A stretch of DNA of 38,947 nt from an uncultured Muribaculaceae bacterium (GTDB taxonomy: Bacteria > Bacteroidota > Bacteroidia > Bacteroidales > Muribaculaceae), in NCBI GenBank assembly GCA_944321865.1, contig CALUMZ010000018.1, positions 1-38,947 of the forward strand, read 5' to 3'. Below are positions 25,230 to 33,320 of the stretch, piece after piece. Every line of letters starts with the position of its first letter. Position 1 is the stretch's first letter. The notes under the pieces are model-generated. The model searched no databases, was not told the DNA's origin, and saw only the letters and a list, made by a program, of their open reading frames with translations. Position numbers and translations under genes: made by a program.

Positions 25230-26084
25230 TTACGGTACCATCTTCATTATATCAAGCACGAGTATGCCTTCGGCACCCACCTTCTTCAATCGCGTGACTA
25301 TGTCCCAAAATTGCGACTCGTCGATTACAGCATGAACCGAGCACCACCCGGCATCGGCAAGCGGCAGCACCGTGGGACTCTTAATGCCCGGCAATATCTC
25401 CAAGACACCGTCGAGACTACGGCGCGGCACATTCATCAACAAGTATTTTTTGCCATCGGCTGCCATTACCGACTTGAACCGGAATATCAGATCCTCAAGT
25501 ATCGACTGCTTTTCATCGGACAGTGGCAAATTGCCGCCTATCAGCACCGCCTGAGAATCGACCACCTTTTCCACTTCGGCAAGGTTGTTGCTCACCAGTG
25601 TCCCTCCCGACGACACTATGTCAAATATGCCATCGGCCAACCCTATGCCCGGAGCAATCTCCACCGAACCGTTTATCACATGAATATCGGCGCAAATGCC
25701 ATGCTTGTCGAGATAGTCACGCAATATCGCCGGATAAGATGTCGCAATCTTCTTGCCATTGAACCATTGCCGGCCGGGATAATCCACATCTTTCGATATG
25801 GCCAGCGACAAGCGGCAACGTCCGAATCCCAGTTCATGAAGAACCGTTACACGCTGGCGTTTTTCAAGAACTTCGTTAAACCCCACTATTCCAACGTCGG
25901 CAGTGCCTGTCGCCACCGAATCGGGAATATCATCGTCGCGCAAAAACAAGACTTCGACAGGGAAATTTCGCGATGGCACAAGCAGCGTGCGCTTGGTCGC
26001 AGGAAATTTAATTCCGGCCTGAGCAATCAACTCCATCGATTCTTCATAGAGCCGCCCTTTAGACTGTACTGCAATTCTAAGCAT
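25230..26084 (-). CDS. hisG: ATP phosphoribosyltransferase, long form
   Basis: The first and feedback-regulated enzyme of histidine synthesis, joining ATP and PRPP. At 284 residues it is the long form, with a C-terminal ACT-like regulatory domain (about 210-284) that senses histidine. The start MLRIAVQSKGRL and the PRPP-loop region DIVSSGGTLVSNNL are typical. It is the first structural gene of the operon and lies 101 bases after an intrinsic terminator preceded by a His-rich leader peptide, so attenuation probably controls it. Confidence 0.95.
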   Translation of the reverse strand: MLRIAVQSKGRLYEESMELIAQAGIKFPATKRTLLVPSRNFPVEVLFLRDDDIPDSVATGTADVGIVGFNEVLEKRQRVTVLHELGFGRCRLSLAISKDVDYPGRQWFNGKKIATSYPAILRDYLDKHGICADIHVINGSVEIAPGIGLADGIFDIVSSGGTLVSNNLAEVEKVVDSQAVLIGGNLPLSDEKQSILEDLIFRFKSVMAADGKKYLLMNVPRRSLDGVLEILPGIKSPTVLPLADAGWCSVHAVIDESQFWDIVTRLKKVGAEGILVLDIMKMVP

Positions 26085-26184
26085 AATATTTCTTGATTGT
26101 TTTTGTAAATCGTTTTATCTTCTTGCCAAATGAACCGGATTATACTTTCACAAATTCAAAAAAACGGCACCAACACGAGAGTAA

Positions 26185-26235
26185 TGAAAAAATTAACGCC
26201 GGCACGGCCCCGTTGCAGGGCGAGTCGGCGTTAAT
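26185..26235 (-). terminator. Attenuator terminator of the his operon
   Basis: On the minus strand, ATTAACGCCG (26235 down to 26226) pairs perfectly with CGGCGTTAAT (26201 down to 26192). The loop can form an inner GCCC/GGGC helix, and TTTTTTC follows. It lies between the leader peptide and hisG, where an attenuator belongs. Confidence 0.88.
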
Positions 26236-26264
26236 GTCTATTATCTTCAGGAACTTTATATTCC

Positions 26265-26366
26265 TCAACCCGGTCGGCCATTTGCCATATACGACATTAT
26301 TACCGCAGCCCTTAATTCGCAGCAGTGACGATGGCGCAAATGAGTATGTAGAGAATAAAGTTTCAT
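26265..26366 (-). CDS. hisL: his operon leader peptide, His-rich
   Basis: A 33-residue reading frame starting [18 protein letters not shown] and ending at TGA (26265-26267). Four of the eight codons from position 7 to 14 are His codons (HTHLRHRH). It begins about 17 bases after the predicted transcription start and ends 30 bases before the terminator stem. This matches the logic of ribosome-mediated attenuation: scarce His-tRNA stalls the ribosome on the His run and an alternative fold prevents termination. A partial antiterminator pairing is possible between GGGTTGAG around the stop codon and CTCGCCC beside the terminator arm. I cannot verify that fold by eye. The peptide has no expected function of its own. 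Confidence 0.8.
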   Translation of the reverse strand: MKLYSLHTHLRHRHCCELRAAVIMSYMANGRPG

Positions 26367-26389
26367 ACGATTTTCCATTATTTTCCCTG

Positions 26390-26420
26390 CAAATATATAA
26401 GATTCGTCCAATATTTCAAA
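26390..26420 (-). promoter_or_regulatory. Promoter of the his operon
   Basis: TTTG (26417-26420) and TATATTTG (26390-26397) on the minus strand are spaced by 19 bases. Transcription would start near 26383, just ahead of the leader peptide ATG at 26366. Confidence 0.75.
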
Positions 26421-26484
26421 ACAATTTCACATTTTTGTAGCAAAACAATAAAAATCCATCACACTACACCACCTTGTCGGCAAT

Positions 26485-26515
26485 TTTGCCAATTCATGCA
26501 GATTGATTACTTTTG
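26485..26515 (+). promoter_or_regulatory. Promoter of def-ettA
   Basis: TTTG (26485-26488) and TACTTTTG (26508-26515), spaced by 19 bases. Transcription would begin near 26522, ahead of the ATG at 26550; the in-frame ATG at 26496 lies before the -7 box and is excluded. Divergent from the his promoter. Confidence 0.7.
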
Positions 26516-26549
26516 CATACAGTATAATCAAGAAACTCAAGCCATAACA

Positions 26550-27113
26550 ATGATACTTCCTATTTATCTTTACGGGCATCCTGTATTACGGAAAATTTCG
26601 CCCGACATCACTCCCGATTACCCGGGACTTAAAGAACTTGTGGAAAACATGAAAGCCACAATGTACAGCTCCGACGGCATTGGAATCGCAGCACCGCAAG
26701 TGGGCGTGAATGCTCGCATCGTCTACATCGATGCATCGGTACTTGCCGACACATTCCCCGAACTTGCCGACAGCAAATATGTTCTTATAAACCCGCATAT
26801 CGAGGTGCTTGAAGATGGAGAAAAGATTTCGCGAGAAGAAGGTTGCCTGAGCCTGCCGGGAATACACGAGCCGGTGAGCCGCATCGAAAAAATACGCATC
26901 ACATACGTCGACGAGCAGTTTAACCCTCACGACGAAGTAGTGAGCGGATACCTTGCTCGGGTGATGCAGCACGAGTGCGACCACCTCGACGCAAAACTAT
27001 TCATCGACCACCTCTCCCCCATACGCAAGCAGTTAATCAAGGGGAAGCTGAACAACATCATCAAGGGGAAAGTGAACTGCGACTACCGCACAAAAGGATA
27101 CAAAAGCAAATAA
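26550..27113 (+). CDS. def: Peptide deformylase
   Basis: Removes the formyl group from the N-terminal methionine of new proteins. A 187-residue metalloprotease with all three motifs: GIGIAAPQ (43-50), EEGCLSLP (96-103, metal ligand C99) and the HExxH site HECDH (141-145). The start at 26550 is set by the promoter. ettA follows after 10 bases, a translation-related operon. Confidence 0.95.
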   Translation: MILPIYLYGHPVLRKISPDITPDYPGLKELVENMKATMYSSDGIGIAAPQVGVNARIVYIDASVLADTFPELADSKYVLINPHIEVLEDGEKISREEGCLSLPGIHEPVSRIEKIRITYVDEQFNPHDEVVSGYLARVMQHECDHLDAKLFIDHLSPIRKQLIKGKLNNIIKGKVNCDYRTKGYKSK

Positions 27114-27123
27114 CACAAGCACT

Positions 27124-28809
27124 ATGGCCGACGACAAGAAAGTGATATTTTCGATGGTGGGTGTCAACAAGATATACCCCCCGCAAAAACAGGTTTTGAA
27201 AAACATATACCTGTCGTTTTTTTACGGAGCGAAAATTGGCATTATCGGTCTTAACGGTGCCGGTAAATCCACACTGTTGAAGATTATTGCCGGTATCGAC
27301 AAGCAATACCAAGGCAATGTGGTGTTCTCGCCCGGATATTCGGTGGGATACCTCGAACAAGATCCCAAGCTCGACCCCGAAAAAACCGTCAAAGAGGTCG
27401 TGCAAGAGGGACTGAAACACATCACCGACCTCATTGCCGAATATGACCAAGTGAACGAAAAATTTGCCGACCCCGAGGTGCTTGAAAACCCTGACAAAAT
27501 GGACGCGTTGCTTGCCCGGCAAGCCGAATTGCAAGACAAGCTCGATGCCGTCGACGCATGGAACATCGACAACAAGCTCGAACGTGCAATGGACGCGCTG
27601 CGCTGCCCGCCCGAAGACCAACCCATAAAGACCCTCTCGGGTGGAGAACGCCGCCGCGTGGCCCTGTGCCGCCTGCTGCTGCAACAGCCCGACGTGCTGC
27701 TGCTCGACGAACCCACCAACCACCTCGACGCCGAATCGATCGACTGGCTCGAACAGCACCTGCAACAATATCCCGGCACGGTGATTGCCATAACCCACGA
27801 CCGCTACTTCCTCGACCACGTGGCCGGCTGGATTCTTGAACTCGACCGCGGCGAAGGTATCCCATGGAAAGGCAACTACTCTTCATGGCTCGAACAAAAG
27901 ACTCAGCGCATGGCACAGGAAGAAAAGCAAGCCAGCAAACGCCGCAAGACGCTTGAGCGCGAGCTTGAATGGATACACATGGCACCAAAGGCAAGGCAGG
28001 CCAAGGGTAAAGCCCGCCTGTCGAGCTACAACAAGTTGCTGAACGAAGACCAAAAGGAGCGCGAAGAAAAACTCGAAATATTCATTCCCAACGGGCCGCG
28101 CCTCGGCAACAAGGTCATCGAGGCCATAGGCGTGGAAAAGGCCTACGGCGACAAATTGCTCTTCACCGACCTCAACTTCATGCTGCCGCCTAACGGCATC
28201 GTGGGCGTGATAGGGCCCAACGGAGCAGGAAAATCCACCCTGTTCAAGTTGATTATGGGCATCGAGAAGCCCGACAAAGGCTCGTTTGACATCGGCGAGA
28301 CGGTGAAAATCGCATACGTCGACCAGAATCACAAGGACCTGCACCCCGACAGCTCGGTGTATGAAGTGATTTCGCAAGGGAGCGAAACATTCCGCATGGG
28401 CGGCCGAGACGTGAACGCCCGGGCCTACTTGTCGAAGTTCAACTTCACCGGTGCCGACCAAGAAAAGAAGATTGCCATGCTCTCGGGCGGCGAACGCAAC
28501 CGCCTGCACCTTGCAATGGCTCTGAAAGAGGAGGGGAACGTGTTGCTGCTCGACGAGCCTACCAACGACATCGACGTGAACACGCTGCGCGCACTCGAAG
28601 AAGGCCTTGAAAACTTTGCCGGCTGTGCCGTGGTAATCTCGCACGACCGTTGGTTCCTCGACCGCATCTGCACCCACATTCTCGCATTCGAGGGCGACAG
28701 TTCGGTGTTCTTCTTCCAAGGCTCATACTCCGAGTACGAAGAAAACAAGCGCGCCCGCACAGGCGACACCGAGCCGCACCGCATACGCTACAAGAAAATC
28801 ATTGTGTAA
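27124..28809 (+). CDS. ettA: ABC-F translational throttle ATPase EttA
   Basis: A soluble ABC-F protein that binds the ribosomal E site and gates the first elongation steps according to energy state. It has 561 residues and two ABC cassettes. The first has GLNGAGKST (42-50), LSGGERRR (171-178) and LLLDEPTNHLD (192-202). The second has GPNGAGKST, LSGGERNRLHLAM and LLLDEPTNDID. The inserted arm after about residue 80 and the inter-domain linker are present, and the length matches EttA closely. Other ABC-F proteins are alternatives, but arm size and length favour EttA. A terminator follows at 28837. Confidence 0.92.
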   Translation: MADDKKVIFSMVGVNKIYPPQKQVLKNIYLSFFYGAKIGIIGLNGAGKSTLLKIIAGIDKQYQGNVVFSPGYSVGYLEQDPKLDPEKTVKEVVQEGLKHITDLIAEYDQVNEKFADPEVLENPDKMDALLARQAELQDKLDAVDAWNIDNKLERAMDALRCPPEDQPIKTLSGGERRRVALCRLLLQQPDVLLLDEPTNHLDAESIDWLEQHLQQYPGTVIAITHDRYFLDHVAGWILELDRGEGIPWKGNYSSWLEQKTQRMAQEEKQASKRRKTLERELEWIHMAPKARQAKGKARLSSYNKLLNEDQKEREEKLEIFIPNGPRLGNKVIEAIGVEKAYGDKLLFTDLNFMLPPNGIVGVIGPNGAGKSTLFKLIMGIEKPDKGSFDIGETVKIAYVDQNHKDLHPDSSVYEVISQGSETFRMGGRDVNARAYLSKFNFTGADQEKKIAMLSGGERNRLHLAMALKEEGNVLLLDEPTNDIDVNTLRALEEGLENFAGCAVVISHDRWFLDRICTHILAFEGDSSVFFFQGSYSEYEENKRARTGDTEPHRIRYKKIIV

Positions 28810-28836
28810 TAACTCATAAACCGAAACAACTATAAC

Positions 28837-28881
28837 CAACCGTAGCGGCTGAACTAAAAAAGTCCGGTCCTACGGTTGTTT
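28837..28881 (+). terminator. Probable terminator of def-ettA
   Basis: CAACCGTAG (28837-28845) pairs with CTACGGTTG (28870-28878), with an inner CGG/CCG helix, followed by a short T run (TTTC). The weak T run lowers certainty. The rest of the gap to 29041 holds a TATCTTTG box at 28959-28966, probably the -7 element for the kinase gene. Confidence 0.6.
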
Positions 28882-29041
28882 CATATCCATACGGGACAAT
28901 TTATTAACAAGGCCGCATTTTTAACGTTTCCTAAGTCGCTTTTATTCCATTTAATCATTATCTTTGCGCATAAGTATTTCCCGCATTGTGCGTGCGAGCA
29001 TTTTTTGACTACTACTGATTTACTTAGAAACCGTTAACTCA

Positions 29042-31423
29042 ATGAAAAACAGGGCGCAATGCCAATACCCTGCAAAGGGCGTGTTATATCTGTGCAACAA
29101 CATGATGCACAGACGCATTGCTGTGTTGTCCCTGATTCTTGCCGCCATTTTTTGCTCGTTGCCCGCAATTGCTGCCAATGTAGAGACATATCGGCAACCG
29201 GCGACCGAAGCCGACGCTTCGTCGGGATTGCCGGTTTGGATATACGTCGCACTGGCCGTCACCATAACCGCCACAATTGCCACAATTGCCATTGCCGTTT
29301 ATCGCATAAACTCCTGCAAAGTCAAAACGACCAACATCATCAAGGATTCCATGCGCCAAGAAACCGAAAAGAGCCATATCCTTGCAACATTGCGTGCGGC
29401 AGGCATTCGCGCATGGCGATATGATGTCGCAACCCGGCGTTTCTACAACGTATGGGGCATGAAAGAATTAAACGGCACCGGAATGCCCGAAATGCGCAAG
29501 CTGATTATCCCCGAAGATTTCCCGGCATTCTTAAACTATCTGAATCTAATAGAAACAGGCGAACAGTCTGACGCCTCGGTGAGGGTGAGATGCAACGCGC
29601 CCGAAACAACCCGGCAAGAACTTATAGCCGAATTCGAGATGGTTCCGGTAACAAGCAACGGGAACATCACCGACATAGTAGCTTCGGTAAAAAATGTTGT
29701 CGAAGAAAATCATGTAATCCAAGATTCCCCGCGACAAGAGAGCAATGACGATGCCAACCTGCCCACCGGCGACATTCCCGCCGCCGAACAGCCATCAGCA
29801 ACAAATTGCTCCAAAGCCGAAGAGCCGGCCCAATGGCAATCGGCCGACACTGCTGCATGCCTGCACGACTTAAACGAACGGCTGCAACAAGCCACCGACA
29901 ATGCCGCAGAAATATCGCAATTGCTACAACACATAATCGACAACTCCCCATTGTCGGTATTCGTCAAGGACGCAAGCAACGAACATCGTTACCTGCATGT
30001 CAATGCCCTGTTTTGCGAACTCATGCACTACTCGGCAAGCGAGATAATAGGCCACAATGACTTTGAATTGCTCCCTGCCGAACGTGCAAAAATGTTCTAC
30101 GACTCGGATTGCGAAGCCCTACACTCGCCCATCCCGGTGGTTTCAACCGAATCACCTACGTCGGTCGACGAGGAGGGGCGTTTCTGGAGGACGCAAAAGA
30201 CCTCAATCACCCTACCCGACGGGCATAAAATCATCATCGGAATATCTTCAGACGTATCAGAGCTTAAACAGGCCAACATCGCCCTCGTGAAAGCCAAAGA
30301 ACGCGCAGAAAAAAGCGACCGTCTGAAATCGGCATTCCTTGCCAACATGAGCCATGAAATACGCACCCCGCTAAATGCAATCGTCGGCTTCTCTCAACTG
30401 TTGCAGGAAACGACCGACAAGGAAGAGATGGCCGAATACATCAAAATCATCAACGAAAACAACGAACTGCTGCTGCGGCTCATCAACGACATTCTATATT
30501 TGTCAAAAATCGATGCAGGCGTTGCCGAGTTGTTCATATCAAGCACCGATGTTGCCGACATGCTCGACGACATAAGCATTATTGCAGCACACAACAATGC
30601 CAATCCCAATGTGAAAATAATATGCGACAGGCGATACCGCTCATGCATTTGCAACATCGACCGGGAACGAATAATGCAGGTGTGGCTCAATTTCGTAACA
30701 AATGCCTTGAAGTACACGCAGGAAGGCTACATCAAGATAGGTTTTGACTGCCGCGACGGTGGCTTGTACTTCTACGTTCAAGACACCGGCATAGGCATCG
30801 CCGACGATAAACAGGACCGTGTGTTCGGGCGCTTCGAGAAACTCGACAGTTTTGCCCAAGGCAACGGGTTGGGACTGTCGATATGCAAAGCCATAATCGA
30901 CTTGTGCAAAGGGAAGATAGGTTTCAACTCCAAAAAATTCAAAGGCTCGACATTCTATGCATGGATTCCGACCGAAACAAAAGCCGAATTAATATCCGAC
31001 AGGTCAGAAGCCGACTGTTTGCCTGCCGAGAAGAAGAAAACTCCCAACGACGAAAAGCAAGAACACCGCTTGAATATCCTCGTGTGCGAAGATAATGAGA
31101 ACAATTACTTGTTAATAAAGAAGATTCTCAACTTCTGCAACATTTACCATGCTGCCAATGGCCTTGAATGCGTGGGTATGGTTAAACAGAACCGTTTTGA
31201 TGCCGTATTGATGGACATAATAATGCCTGTCATGGACGGACTGGAAGCCACTCGTGAAATACGGAAGTTTGATACTACCACACCTATTATTGCCGTAACT
31301 GCCAATACTTTCGACACCGACAGTGCCAAAGCCATCGATGCCGGGTGCAACGGCTACCTGCCAAAACCCATTAACCGCACCTTGCTACTCAACGCCCTTT
31401 CCAAAGTCATCCCCCTACCTTAA
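29042..31423 (+). CDS. Hybrid sensor histidine kinase / response regulator with PAS domain
   Basis: A 793-residue inner-membrane phosphorelay protein. It has an N-terminal signal-like helix (24-44), a short periplasmic part, a membrane helix (65-88), a PAS-like region (about 115-222), a linker and a second PAS domain (about 295-408). HisKA follows with H438 in ANMSHEIRTPLNAIVGF. HATPase_c is marked by N554 in NALKYT, DTGIGI and GNGLGLSI. The receiver domain (676-790) has phospho-acceptor D725 in AVLMDIIMPVMDG. No DNA-binding output domain or cognate regulator adjoins, so the output partner is unknown. An ATG at 29102 would place the signal peptide at the very N-terminus and is a credible alternative start. 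Confidence 0.88.
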   Translation: MKNRAQCQYPAKGVLYLCNNMMHRRIAVLSLILAAIFCSLPAIAANVETYRQPATEADASSGLPVWIYVALAVTITATIATIAIAVYRINSCKVKTTNIIKDSMRQETEKSHILATLRAAGIRAWRYDVATRRFYNVWGMKELNGTGMPEMRKLIIPEDFPAFLNYLNLIETGEQSDASVRVRCNAPETTRQELIAEFEMVPVTSNGNITDIVASVKNVVEENHVIQDSPRQESNDDANLPTGDIPAAEQPSATNCSKAEEPAQWQSADTAACLHDLNERLQQATDNAAEISQLLQHIIDNSPLSVFVKDASNEHRYLHVNALFCELMHYSASEIIGHNDFELLPAERAKMFYDSDCEALHSPIPVVSTESPTSVDEEGRFWRTQKTSITLPDGHKIIIGISSDVSELKQANIALVKAKERAEKSDRLKSAFLANMSHEIRTPLNAIVGFSQLLQETTDKEEMAEYIKIINENNELLLRLINDILYLSKIDAGVAELFISSTDVADMLDDISIIAAHNNANPNVKIICDRRYRSCICNIDRERIMQVWLNFVTNALKYTQEGYIKIGFDCRDGGLYFYVQDTGIGIADDKQDRVFGRFEKLDSFAQGNGLGLSICKAIIDLCKGKIGFNSKKFKGSTFYAWIPTETKAELISDRSEADCLPAEKKKTPNDEKQEHRLNILVCEDNENNYLLIKKILNFCNIYHAANGLECVGMVKQNRFDAVLMDIIMPVMDGLEATREIRKFDTTTPIIAVTANTFDTDSAKAIDAGCNGYLPKPINRTLLLNALSKVIPLP

Positions 31424-31442
31424 AACAAGCAACTTTCGACAG

Positions 31443-31582
31443 CAGTTTTTAGACAGAAAGACAGGCTGCTTTTTTAGACAAAAAGACAAAAAAACAAAAA
31501 AACATACGTTTTTTAAAGACATATTCTTACCCCTTTTCTTAGACAGAAAAACAGAAAAACAAATATTTTTAAAGACATATTG
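31443..31582. repeat. Left arm of the long inverted repeat around the GxxExxY gene
   Basis: A-rich DNA built from AGACA(G/A)AAAGACA units. The stretch 31451-31470 (AGACAGAAAGACAGGCTGCT) is the exact reverse complement of 32133-32152, and 31530-31549 of 32003-32022. AAAGACATATT occurs twice. It starts about 20 bases after the kinase stop. Confidence 0.85.
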
Positions 31583-31584
31583 CT

Positions 31585-31968
31585 ATGGATATCGAGGAAC
31601 TTATTAGGGCCGTGATACAGTGTATCTATAATGTAAGGGGTGTGCTTGCTCCCGGTTTTATGGAAAATGTGTATCAAAATGCTTTGTTGATTGAGCTGAA
31701 GGAGAATGGTCTAAAAGCATGTCAAGAAGTCCCTGTAAATGTGTACTATAAAGGTGTCCCGGTGGGAGAGTACCGAGCCGACATAATCGTTGATGACCGG
31801 CTTATACTCGAACTCAAGTCGATACAAAAACTATTGCCTGCACACGAAGCTCAATTGGTAAATTATCTGACTGCCACCAAATTTGATCATGGATTATTAA
31901 TAAACTTTGGCAGCGAGCACATCGAAATAAAAAGAAAATTCAGAACTTATAAGAAAGCTAAAGCATAA
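31585..31968 (+). CDS. GxxExxY-family protein (PD-(D/E)XK nuclease-like fold)
   Basis: A 127-residue protein with the family motif G24-F-M-E27-N-V-Y30 and a nuclease-like core: D66 in EYRADIIVDD, E76 and K78 in LILELKSI, then LLPAHEAQLVNYL. The residues are those of an intact PD-(D/E)XK site, but no activity has been firmly assigned to the family to my knowledge. The gene is notably A+T-richer than its neighbours and sits between long inverted repeats (31443-31582 and 31985-32245) with no partner gene. The layout suggests a self-contained mobile or recombinogenic cassette. The ATG at 31585 begins two bases after the left repeat arm. Confidence 0.88.
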   Translation: MDIEELIRAVIQCIYNVRGVLAPGFMENVYQNALLIELKENGLKACQEVPVNVYYKGVPVGEYRADIIVDDRLILELKSIQKLLPAHEAQLVNYLTATKFDHGLLINFGSEHIEIKRKFRTYKKAKA

Positions 31969-31984
31969 AATATGTGCTTTTAGA

Positions 31985-32245
31985 AAAACATGTCTTTTTG
32001 TTTTTCTGTCTAAGAAAAGGGGTAAGAATATGTCTTTAAAAAAACATATGTTTTTTTGTCTTTTTTCTAAAAAAAGCCAAGAATATGTCTTTAAAAAAAC
32101 GTATGTTTTTTGTCTTTTTGTCTAGAAAAAAAAGCAGCCTGTCTTTCTGTCTAAAAACAGCCAAGAATATGTCTTTAAAAAAACATATGTTTTTTTGTCT
32201 TTTTGTCTAGAAAAAAGCAAGCCTGTCTTTCTGCCTAAAAAAGCT
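31985..32245. repeat. Right arm of the long inverted repeat, with internal duplications
   Basis: The reverse complement of the left arm, expanded. The motif AAGAATATGTCTTTAAAAAA begins at 32024, 32079 and 32163 (spacings 55 and 84), so one unit has been duplicated. It ends 11 bases before the nucleotidyltransferase stop codon at 32257 and would form an exceptionally long hairpin with the left arm. Confidence 0.85.
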
Positions 32246-32256
32246 GCATGCGCGGT

Positions 32257-33312
32257 TCACAGCTCCAAACGGCGCTTCATCAGCTCTTGTGCCGCACGGT
32301 AATCATCGGGCGAACCAATATCAATCCAAGTTCCATCAATGACATATTGCCTCACCTTGCCACCTTGGGCAATCATATCCTCTATAAAATCAGTAGCATC
32401 ATAATAAGTGTCACGTGGTATTATATCCAAGCATCGGCGATTTATCAAGTAAATCCCGGCATTTGCATAATAGTTATACGTTGGCTTTTCTTCGAGCCCG
32501 CGCACAGCATTTCCGTCGGTACGGAAAATTGCGTATGGCACCGAAACCACATACGGAATCACGGCCACAGTCATGTCGGCACCCTCCTCGACATGAGCAA
32601 GATACATTGCCTCGTAATTAATATTCGTCAGCAAGTCGGAGTTCATCAGCAGTACAGTGGAATTTTCGCCGGGTTCAACCAACGTAAGCGAGCCAATCGT
32701 ACCCAACCGGCGAGGTTCTCGCACACATTTCACATTCACACCCGCCACCGGCGAAGCAAAGTGACGCTCAATCATCTCGGCAAGGTAATTAACCGTCACA
32801 CTTATGTTTGTCACCCCATTACGCGCAAGAGCCTCAATATTATAATCTATAATGCATCGCCCCCCCACCGGCAACAGCGGCTTGGGGGTATCGAGCGTCA
32901 ACGGCCGCAGGCGTTCGCCCCGGCCACCGGCCATCAACACCGCATCGACCGGCAAAATGGAGTGGAACACCGAAAAGTCGTACAAGCGGCGTATGGTGCC
33001 ATCATCGTTCAGATGCGGCACGAGCGATATTTGCCGGCGGCGTATGTCGCGTATGTCGGCAATATCGGGGTGCTCACCCTTGAACGCCGTAAATGCTGTG
33101 TGCATGACATCGGCCACATGCGACTGCAACGTGTACCCGTCAATAAGAGCCCGGCGAATATCACCGTCAGTCAACGTACCCACAACCCGCCCGGCATCAT
33201 CGACGGCAAAAAGCGTCATTGTACGTCCCGACAGCCGATTAAGTTTCTGCAAGGCCTCAAGCACCGTCGCGCCTTGGCCGATTGTATAATCGAGTATATT
33301 TATTTCGTCCAT
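32257..33312 (-). CDS. CBS-domain sugar-phosphate nucleotidyltransferase
   Basis: A 351-residue protein. A pair of CBS domains (about 1-118, e.g. FAVDDAGRVVGTLTDGDIRRAL) precedes a nucleotidyltransferase domain (about 122-345). The NTP-binding signature is LMAGGRGERLRPLT, with the TPKPLLPVGG lysine and NSDLL for the metal aspartate. It makes NDP-sugars, probably of the mannose/glucose-1-phosphate type, with adenosine ligands possibly regulating through the CBS pair; the exact sugar is unknown. It starts 8 bases after porQ, so the two are probably co-transcribed. Its stop lies 11 bases from the repeat arm. Confidence 0.88.
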   Translation of the reverse strand: MDEINILDYTIGQGATVLEALQKLNRLSGRTMTLFAVDDAGRVVGTLTDGDIRRALIDGYTLQSHVADVMHTAFTAFKGEHPDIADIRDIRRRQISLVPHLNDDGTIRRLYDFSVFHSILPVDAVLMAGGRGERLRPLTLDTPKPLLPVGGRCIIDYNIEALARNGVTNISVTVNYLAEMIERHFASPVAGVNVKCVREPRRLGTIGSLTLVEPGENSTVLLMNSDLLTNINYEAMYLAHVEEGADMTVAVIPYVVSVPYAIFRTDGNAVRGLEEKPTYNYYANAGIYLINRRCLDIIPRDTYYDATDFIEDMIAQGGKVRQYVIDGTWIDIGSPDDYRAAQELMKRRLEL

Positions 33313-33320
33313 AAGAATTC

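Noticed and set aside
26093..26440. Plus-strand 115-codon frame upstream of def
   Set aside because: It lies antisense to the his leader and terminator, has no promoter on that strand and shows no family resemblance.
31323..31607. 94-codon frame bridging the kinase end and the GxxExxY start
   Set aside because: It overlaps the kinase C-terminus out of frame and then reads A-rich repeats as Lys/Phe-rich sequence.
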